A stretch of DNA of 6,425 nt from Candidatus Zhuqueibacterota bacterium (GTDB lineage: Bacteria; Zhuqueibacterota; Zhuqueibacteria; Oceanimicrobiales; Oceanimicrobiaceae), in NCBI GenBank assembly GCA_011775825.1, contig JAABYK010000419.1:1605-8029 (forward strand). Reading direction: 5' to 3'. The first letter of the stretch is position 1; the number at the start of each line of letters is the position of its first letter. Shown piece by piece: positions 1-4,657 of the stretch. Position numbers and translations under genes: made by a program. A model generated the notes under the pieces. That model ran no database searches and was not told the origin of the DNA. It saw only the letters and a list, made by a program, of their open reading frames with translations.

Positions 1-42
1 CTGACTGGTGAAGGTGATTTAGATGGTAAGATCTTCTTTTCA
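1..42 (+). pseudogene. Upstream coding fragment of the same propeller gene, out of frame (apparent +1 frameshift at 37-40)
   Basis: Frame 1 from base 1 reads LTGEGDLDGKIFF. It then leaves the propeller pattern and stops at 76-78. Removing one T from the T4 run at 37-40 joins it to the downstream frame as KIFFQSTDGGESW, which is what is expected before an Asp-box. The gene therefore probably continues to the left, and either carries a real frameshift or contains a homopolymer sequencing or assembly error. Only 42 bases are available, so the upstream blades and the signal peptide cannot be seen. Confidence 0.55.
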
Positions 43-496
43 ATCAACAGATGGAGGAGAAAGCTGGACCACAATTAATACTGGACTGACAAATCATAGC
101 ATTAGTTCTCTATTGATGAGTATGGACAGTCATCTCTTTGCGGGTACTCACGGCAATGCCGTGTTTAGGAGTGCGGAATCTGTAACCTCGGTTAAGGCAG
201 TAAATAAAAATGAATTGCAAAGTTTTGTACTCGAACAAAACTACCCCAATCCGTTCAACCCGAGTACGGAGATTCGTTTTGAATTGCCCGTGGAGCGACA
301 CGTCAATCTGATTATCTACAACGTGCTGGGCCGAAAAATCAAAACGCTCGTCGATGAAGTAAAAGAAGCGGGCAGCCATTCGGTGACCTGGGATGGAACG
401 GATGAAAACGGACAACCGGTGCCTTCCGGCGTTTACTTCTATCGGTTTGATGCCGGGATGGTAAGTGGCACGAAAAAGATGATTTTAATGAGGTAG
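23..496 (+). CDS. C-terminal part of an Asp-box (BNR-like) propeller protein with T9SS type A sorting domain
   Basis: The readable product is 157 residues. Residues 8-15 (STDGGESW) match the Asp-box pattern SxDxGxxW of BNR/sialidase-like and YCF48-like beta-propellers, and the following INTGLTNHSISSLL and HLFAGTHGNAVFRS look like the rest of one blade. Residues 73-157 are an 85-residue T9SS type A sorting domain (NYPNPFNP, YNVLG, VTWDGTDENGQPVPSGVYFYRF, KKMILMR) with a FlgD-Ig-like fold. Such a protein would pass the inner membrane by Sec and the outer membrane by T9SS, ending on the surface or outside the cell. ATG 23 is probably not the true start: it lies inside a blade, gives no signal peptide, and has in-frame stops just before it (2-4 and 20-22). 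The real gene probably enters from the left in another frame. The ligand is unknown; Asp-box propellers have many roles, so no enzymatic activity is claimed. The stop is TAG 494-496, 6 nt before the next gene. Confidence 0.8.
   Translation: MVRSSFQSTDGGESWTTINTGLTNHSISSLLMSMDSHLFAGTHGNAVFRSAESVTSVKAVNKNELQSFVLEQNYPNPFNPSTEIRFELPVERHVNLIIYNVLGRKIKTLVDEVKEAGSHSVTWDGTDENGQPVPSGVYFYRFDAGMVSGTKKMILMR
239..496 (+). repeat. Sorting-domain coding repeat, copy A (with stop codon)
   Basis: This is the first of three dispersed copies of a 255-nt coding block plus TAG stop. It encodes 85 residues, with no insertions or deletions relative to copies B (2021-2278) and C (4237-4494). By hand count, 73 of 85 residues match copy B and 70 of 85 match copy C. 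Bases 378-406 are identical to 2160-2188 (29 nt). The block is a protein domain and not a mobile repeat, but it is long and similar enough to serve as a substrate for recombination between neighbouring genes. Confidence 0.85.
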
Positions 497-502
497 ACTC
501 AA

Positions 503-2278
503 ATGAAACGCTATTGTTTACTCGTTGCGGTCATGGTAGTTTTCATTCCGTTTGTTGCTAAATCTCAAAAGCCTGCAACTACGTCTTCTGATTTCAAGCT
601 CACAAAACCCAACGGACAACCCATGGCCACCCTCATCAACATCAACAACCTCTCCATGTGGGTGCGTGCCGACGGTTGGTCAGGACGAAATCCCATTACC
701 CGCAGTGCTGGCACCATTTTCCCGTGGGGAACAACGAATGTGATTTTCCAGGATGGCATCATCTGGGGTGGGATTGTCGAAGACGGCCTAAGACCGGGAC
801 CCAAGCTCAGAGTTGGCGGCCAGAAGTTTAGCACAGGGACTGTCCCGGGTAGAATTATTTCAAAAGGCGTGGCTGAAGACCCGAACGCGCCGGACGTACG
901 CATCTGGCGTATAAGAAGAGATTACCAAACCGCGGACCTCACCCAGGATGCCGCCGAATTGAATAACAACCCCGTCGACGAAGTCACCGAAGCGCAGATT
1001 CAGGCCGTGCGTCAACAATACGAAAAAGACTGGAATGAATGGCCGTGGGAAAAAGGCGCGCCGTTCTATAACAATAACGACAACGGCGTGATGGACCCGT
1101 GTGAAGCACCCGGCCTCGCCAACGCCGACCAAGTGGTGTGGTTTGTGGCCAATGACCTTGACGAGGGAAGTACATTTAGTGCCTGGGAATCTCCTCGTAT
1201 CGGCATCGAAATGCAAGTCACATTGTGGGCTTATAATCGGCAAAATGCCTTTGATAATATTATTTTCAAACGTTACAGATTAATCTACAAAGGTCATGAG
1301 GCTACGCCGGATACCAGCCGCATTGACAGTATGTTTATAGGTCAATGGTCTGATAGCGATATTGGAGACGTTCAGGATGATTTTGCTGGTTGCGACTCAA
1401 CTTTGCAGGTGGCATACGGTTACAATTCAACCACCCTTGATTCAGAGTTTCACGAGCTAAATCTCCCGCCTCCTTCTGTGGGATATGTTTTGCTGCAAGG
1501 ACCGATTGTTCCCGATCCTAATGGCGACGCTCGATTTGACTTTAAGACAAAGCGAGGTTTCAGAAACCTAAAAATGTCCTCGTTTGTTTATGCGTATCCA
1601 GGACTCCAGAAACCAGATTTTATCCCGGAGACCCGGATTCGCCGAAAAACCTTTAATAACCTAAATGGATTCTTACCTCTTGTTGAACTCAAACCATACG
1701 TTGATCCCGAGGGGAATGCAACTAAATTTCCATTGAATGGAGACCCGATAAACGGTAGAGGTTGGATTGACGGTGTCTTGCAGCCACCCGGAGACCGCCG
1801 GATTATGATTAATGCAGGCCCCTTCACCATGGCATTAGGAGACACCCAGGAAGTGATCGTTGCCCTGGTCGCGGGTTTGGGGGCAGACCGCTTGTTCAGC
1901 GTGCAGGTGATGAAACACCACGCCAAATGGGCACGACAACTGGCCCTGGCAAATTTCGAGCTGCCACCTGAACCACAGCCCCAAGAGCCATCGCTACCGA
2001 AGCACTTCCGGCTGTCACAAAATTTTCCCAATCCGTTCAATCCAGGCACCGAAATCCACTACGAACTACCGGTCGAGCGACACGTCAATTTGACTGTCTA
2101 CAACGTGCTGGGCCAAAGAATAAAAACGCTGGTGGATGAAGTGAAAGAAGCAGGGTCTTATTCGGTGACCTGGGATGGAACGGATGAACGCGGACAGCCG
2201 GTGCCTTCGGGCGTCTACTTCTATCGGTTTGATGCCGGGGTGGTCAGTGGGACAAAGAAGATGCTCCTGATGAGATAG
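503..2278 (+). CDS. Exported protein of unknown function with T9SS type A sorting domain (591 aa)
   Basis: Residues 1-21 form a Sec signal peptide (MKR, then a hydrophobic core, then AKS before Q22). Residues 35-480 match no enzyme I can name. The style is familiar from uncharacterised secreted proteins of Ignavibacteria and KSB1-type genomes: a WVRADGWSGRNP segment (53-64), VVWFVANDLDEGSTFSAWESPRIGIEMQVTLWAY in outline (211-244), MFIGQWSDSDIGDVQDDFAGCD (277-298), and RRIMINAGPFTMALGDTQEV (432-451). Residues 190-198 (NNNDNGVMD) resemble a degenerate calcium-binding loop. The mature part has two cysteines, C200 and C297, which could form a disulfide. A proline/glutamate linker (488-499) leads to the 85-residue sorting domain at 507-591. 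The start follows the previous stop by 6 nt with no good SD (only AGG at 491-493), which fits translational coupling. GC content falls sharply near 1180-1200. The role is unknown; a surface or extracellular location is inferred from its two ends. Confidence 0.9.
   Translation: MKRYCLLVAVMVVFIPFVAKSQKPATTSSDFKLTKPNGQPMATLININNLSMWVRADGWSGRNPITRSAGTIFPWGTTNVIFQDGIIWGGIVEDGLRPGPKLRVGGQKFSTGTVPGRIISKGVAEDPNAPDVRIWRIRRDYQTADLTQDAAELNNNPVDEVTEAQIQAVRQQYEKDWNEWPWEKGAPFYNNNDNGVMDPCEAPGLANADQVVWFVANDLDEGSTFSAWESPRIGIEMQVTLWAYNRQNAFDNIIFKRYRLIYKGHEATPDTSRIDSMFIGQWSDSDIGDVQDDFAGCDSTLQVAYGYNSTTLDSEFHELNLPPPSVGYVLLQGPIVPDPNGDARFDFKTKRGFRNLKMSSFVYAYPGLQKPDFIPETRIRRKTFNNLNGFLPLVELKPYVDPEGNATKFPLNGDPINGRGWIDGVLQPPGDRRIMINAGPFTMALGDTQEVIVALVAGLGADRLFSVQVMKHHAKWARQLALANFELPPEPQPQEPSLPKHFRLSQNFPNPFNPGTEIHYELPVERHVNLTVYNVLGQRIKTLVDEVKEAGSYSVTWDGTDERGQPVPSGVYFYRFDAGVVSGTKKMLLMR
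2021..2278 (+). repeat. Sorting-domain coding repeat, copy B (with stop codon)
   Basis: This second copy of the 85-residue block starts at the codon for N507 (NFPNPFNP) of the preceding gene. Compared with copy C, residues 1-34 of the block differ at 13 positions, while residues 35-85 differ at only 2 (E/A and L/I), by hand count. The third codon positions still differ throughout, so the copies are not recent identical duplicates. Confidence 0.85.
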
Positions 2279-2308
2279 CAAAACTCGGATGAAGATAGGG
2301 GTAAAGTT

Positions 2309-2314
2309 GGAGAG
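2309..2314 (+). promoter_or_regulatory. Ribosome binding site of the LVIVD-repeat gene
   Basis: GGAGAG lies 5 nt before ATG 2320 and is a good Shine-Dalgarno match. It fixes the start, which also gives a complete signal peptide. The 41-nt gap (2279-2319) shows no hairpin and no convincing promoter, so the gene is probably transcribed with its upstream neighbour. Confidence 0.7.
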
Positions 2315-2319
2315 TACCT

Positions 2320-4494
2320 ATGAAATCAATTAAAGTTATATTCATGCTTTTCATTTTCACTGTTCATAGTTGGGCACAGACCAATGAAAATATAACTCTC
2401 GTGGGGAGATGGCCTGACGGCCCTTGCAATACAGCTATTGCCGTAGAAAATATAGCTTACACGGGAAATGGCGGAGCCATTGACGTTCTCGACGTTTTCG
2501 AGCCCGACAGACCGGCGAAGATAGGACGAGTCGTTACGCCTGGCGTTGTCAACGATATCTTTGTCACTGGGAATTATCTTTATATTGCCAATGGAAAAGC
2601 TGGTTTGCGAATTGTTGACATCAGGGTACCAGCGAGTCCACATGAAATTGCTCACTTGGCAACATCAGGTGAAGCTCTGCGTGTTTTCGTGCAAGGGGAT
2701 CATGCTTATATGGCTGCTGACACGGCTGGATTGCGCATAATTGATATTACCGATCCCTTTGCGCCTGAAGAAGTGGCAACGGTCAAATCCAACGGCTATA
2801 CACAAGACGTGTTTGTATCGGGCAACTTTGCTTATGTGGCTAATTCAGAGGAAGGATTAAAGATTATAGATGTCACTGATCCGGCATCACCGGTTGAGAT
2901 AAGTTCCTTCGATTTTGATGGCTTATTTCGCATAACTAGTGTTACTGTGCAAGGCAAATATGGTTATGTTTTAGTCACTGGTAAGCAGCCACTGTCAAGA
3001 GGAGCCTTAAGTATTGTTGATATTAGCAAGCCTGATTCTTTATACGAAGTGGGGCGAGATATTATAACTGGTGATTGGGCCAGTAGTGGCAGAAAAGTGG
3101 TCTTAAAAGATAGTCTTGCCTATGTGGCTCTCTTTTCTGATGCTGGCAATGGTTTACAAATTTTTGATGTGAGTAATCCAGCAAATCCGATGACAGTTGG
3201 ACATCACTTTACGCTTGCTGCGCTAGACATCTTTGTGGATGACGAGAAGCTCGCTTTTATAGCTGATGGTCGCAATGGATTGAGTATTCTTGATGTAAAT
3301 AGCCCATCCTCTGTTGAAGTTATCGGAAATTATGACACGCCCGATGCCTCCAGAGATGTTTTTGTCTCAGATCATTTGGCTTTTGTAGCCAGCGATGGAT
3401 TACGCGTTCTTGATCTCACAGACCCATCCAACCCGTCACAACTGGATCATTTTGAGATATCTCCTCATTCCTGGGCTGGCAGGGTATTCGTATCAAATCA
3501 GTTAGCCTTCTTAACTACCAATGCCAGCTTACGGATCATCGATATTACTCGCCCGGATTCATTATTTCAAATAGCTTCGTTTAGTGTGCTGGCTCGGGCC
3601 GTTCAAGTAGTCGGTGATTACGCTTTTGTTTTGGATCGAGATCAGGCGTTGCATATCATTGATGTCAACGATCCAGCCCATCCCAAGAGGATTTCGAAAT
3701 ATCAAATAGAACTACCTAAATTGGCATTCGGCGGCAATCTTTTCGTTTCAAACGGCTATGCCTATGTGGCTGCAGCTTCTGCTGGATTGCACATTTTTGA
3801 TATTACGGATGTTAATAACCCCATACAAGTTTCACATATTGAAGCCAATGGGTCCTCTCTTGACGTTTTTGTTTTGCAGGATTGCGCGTATCTCGCTGAA
3901 ACAGGCGGACTCAGGATCATAGAAGTTAGCAATCCGAAAGCGGCGCGCGTTTTAGGACAAACACATCGCTCAATAGCCGCTTTGGGTGTTTTTGTGGCAA
4001 ATGTTTTTGCTTATGTAGCAACAGTAAGTGGCTTAACAATGATTGATGTCAGTGAGCGCGACCTTCCGGTCGAAGTTGGGTTTTTCAAAACAGGGGATGT
4101 GGCTCGGAGTGCATACGTGGCAAATGATCTGATCCATGTTGCTGATAATGATGATGGATTATACATTCTGCGAAATGACCTGACGACCAAAATCGAACAC
4201 CCAACAACAAGATCTCAAAATTTCATTTTACACTACAACTATCCCAACCCATTCAATCCCGAAACCACGATTCGTTATGGACTGCCGGAGCCACGCCGCG
4301 TCCGCCTCATCATCTATAACGTATTCGGCCAAAACATCAAAACGCTGGTTGATGAAGTGAAAGCAGCGGGCAGCTATTCTGTGACCTGGGACGGCACGGA
4401 TGAACGGGGGCAACCGGTGCCTTCGGGTGTGTACTTCTATCGCTTCGATGCCGGAGTCGTGAGTGGCACAAAGAAAATGATCTTGATGAGATAG
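2320..4494 (+). CDS. LVIVD-repeat beta-propeller surface protein with T9SS type A sorting domain (724 aa)
   Basis: Residues 1-19 form a Sec signal peptide ending S-W-A before Q20. From about residue 38 to 620 there are 14 repeats with the pattern [VAS]xxVFVxxxxAYVAxxxxGLxIIDVxxPxxP, typical of the LVIVD repeat family (PF08309), whose units are predicted to be four-stranded propeller blades. The central Asp or Glu recurs at residues 58, 100, 142, 184, 234, 283, 325, 365, 408, 448, 494, 535 and 576, a spacing of 40-50. The 14th unit (VARSAYVANDLIHVADNDDGLYIL) lacks the Asp. Fourteen units would allow two seven-bladed propellers, which is an inference. A short linker (621-639) joins the 85-residue sorting domain at 640-724. 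LVIVD proteins are cell-surface or secreted proteins thought to bind ligands or other proteins; no catalytic residues are recognisable. The propeller-coding part looks more AT-rich than the sorting-domain part. Confidence 0.92.
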   Translation: MKSIKVIFMLFIFTVHSWAQTNENITLVGRWPDGPCNTAIAVENIAYTGNGGAIDVLDVFEPDRPAKIGRVVTPGVVNDIFVTGNYLYIANGKAGLRIVDIRVPASPHEIAHLATSGEALRVFVQGDHAYMAADTAGLRIIDITDPFAPEEVATVKSNGYTQDVFVSGNFAYVANSEEGLKIIDVTDPASPVEISSFDFDGLFRITSVTVQGKYGYVLVTGKQPLSRGALSIVDISKPDSLYEVGRDIITGDWASSGRKVVLKDSLAYVALFSDAGNGLQIFDVSNPANPMTVGHHFTLAALDIFVDDEKLAFIADGRNGLSILDVNSPSSVEVIGNYDTPDASRDVFVSDHLAFVASDGLRVLDLTDPSNPSQLDHFEISPHSWAGRVFVSNQLAFLTTNASLRIIDITRPDSLFQIASFSVLARAVQVVGDYAFVLDRDQALHIIDVNDPAHPKRISKYQIELPKLAFGGNLFVSNGYAYVAAASAGLHIFDITDVNNPIQVSHIEANGSSLDVFVLQDCAYLAETGGLRIIEVSNPKAARVLGQTHRSIAALGVFVANVFAYVATVSGLTMIDVSERDLPVEVGFFKTGDVARSAYVANDLIHVADNDDGLYILRNDLTTKIEHPTTRSQNFILHYNYPNPFNPETTIRYGLPEPRRVRLIIYNVFGQNIKTLVDEVKAAGSYSVTWDGTDERGQPVPSGVYFYRFDAGVVSGTKKMILMR
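4237..4494 (+). repeat. Sorting-domain coding repeat, copy C (with stop codon)
   Basis: This third copy of the 85-residue block ends the LVIVD-repeat gene. Its first 34 residues are the most divergent of the three copies (YGLPEPRRVRL where A and B have ELPVERHVNL), while its last 51 residues nearly equal copy B. Similarity to copy A continues past the stop codon into the start of the next reading frame (TAGAC, then AAATGAAACG). Confidence 0.85.
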
Positions 4495-4498
4495 ACAA

Positions 4499-4657
4499 AT
4501 GAAACGTCATTTTTTAAGTCTCACAGTCGCAATTACTCTTATGCCGTTTGCGGTCAAAGCTCAAGCGGTTTTTTCCGGCGTCGACATGTATGAATTGCAG
4601 GCAGGTAGGTTTTTTGTGAGCGGGAAAATAAAGGAGGCAGAAGATGAATTGGTTTAA
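4499..4657 (+). CDS. 52-aa ORF: signal peptide fused to a sorting-domain tail, probable passenger-deletion remnant
   Basis: ATG 4499 follows the previous stop by 4 nt, and TAA is at 4655-4657. Residues 1-21 form a signal peptide (MKRHFLSLTVAITLMPFAVKA) of the same length as that of the 591-residue gene and identical at 9 of 22 aligned positions, with P16, F17, K20 and Q22 shared. From Q22 the product reads QAVFSGVDMYELQAGRFFVSGK, which aligns with QPVPSGVYFYRFDAGVVSGTKK near the end of the sorting domain. At DNA level, 4559-4585 matches the GGACAACCG...GGCGTTTAC stretch of copy A (412-438) at 19 of 27 positions by hand count. The ORF therefore looks like a cassette that lost its passenger by in-frame deletion around the CAA codon at 4562-4564. 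The last codons overlap the SD and start of the next gene by 14 nt and lack the KKMILMR ending. It may be translated as a tiny secreted peptide, act only in coupling to the next gene, or be inert. Confidence 0.5.
   Translation: MKRHFLSLTVAITLMPFAVKAQAVFSGVDMYELQAGRFFVSGKIKEAEDELV
4631..4637 (+). promoter_or_regulatory. Strong ribosome binding site of the right-hand gene
   Basis: AAGGAGG, a near-perfect Shine-Dalgarno sequence, lies 6 nt before ATG 4644. It decides the start over the in-frame ATG at 4662, which has no such site and would cut into the signal peptide. It is embedded in the last codons of the small ORF at 4499-4657. Confidence 0.8.

Noticed and set aside
110..415. Minus-strand ORF opposite the first sorting domain (and similar ones at 2066-2281 and 4228-4413)
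   Set aside because: They are mirror frames of the repeated sorting-domain DNA. Their similarity to each other comes from the + strand domain, and they have no start signals or recognisable domains.
333..466. FlgD-like Ig domain, considered as evidence for a flagellar hook-cap gene
   Set aside because: The fold resemblance is a known property of T9SS sorting domains. Its position at the extreme C-terminus after NxPNPFNP and the absence of flagellar neighbours fit secretion cargo.
239..496. The three-copy DNA repeat considered as a mobile element or CRISPR-like repeat
   Set aside because: Each copy is an in-frame coding domain ending in a stop codon, with no terminal inverted repeats, target duplications, transposase or regular short spacing.
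860..1243. Minus-strand ORFs inside the 591-residue gene (also 565-903, 984-1175 and 1588-2049)
   Set aside because: They lie wholly within a well-supported + strand gene with a signal peptide and a sorting domain, and their products look like antisense translations.
2279..2319. Possible terminator or promoter in the largest intergenic gap
   Set aside because: Only 41 nt are present, with no inverted repeat followed by a T run and no convincing -35/-10 pair. Only the RBS is supported.
2289..2333. A 14-codon ORF starting ATGAAG after the stop of the 591-residue gene, considered as a leader peptide or cassette remnant
   Set aside because: It has no SD of its own, no signal-peptide character, and runs through the RBS and start of the LVIVD gene. 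Its length is expected by chance.
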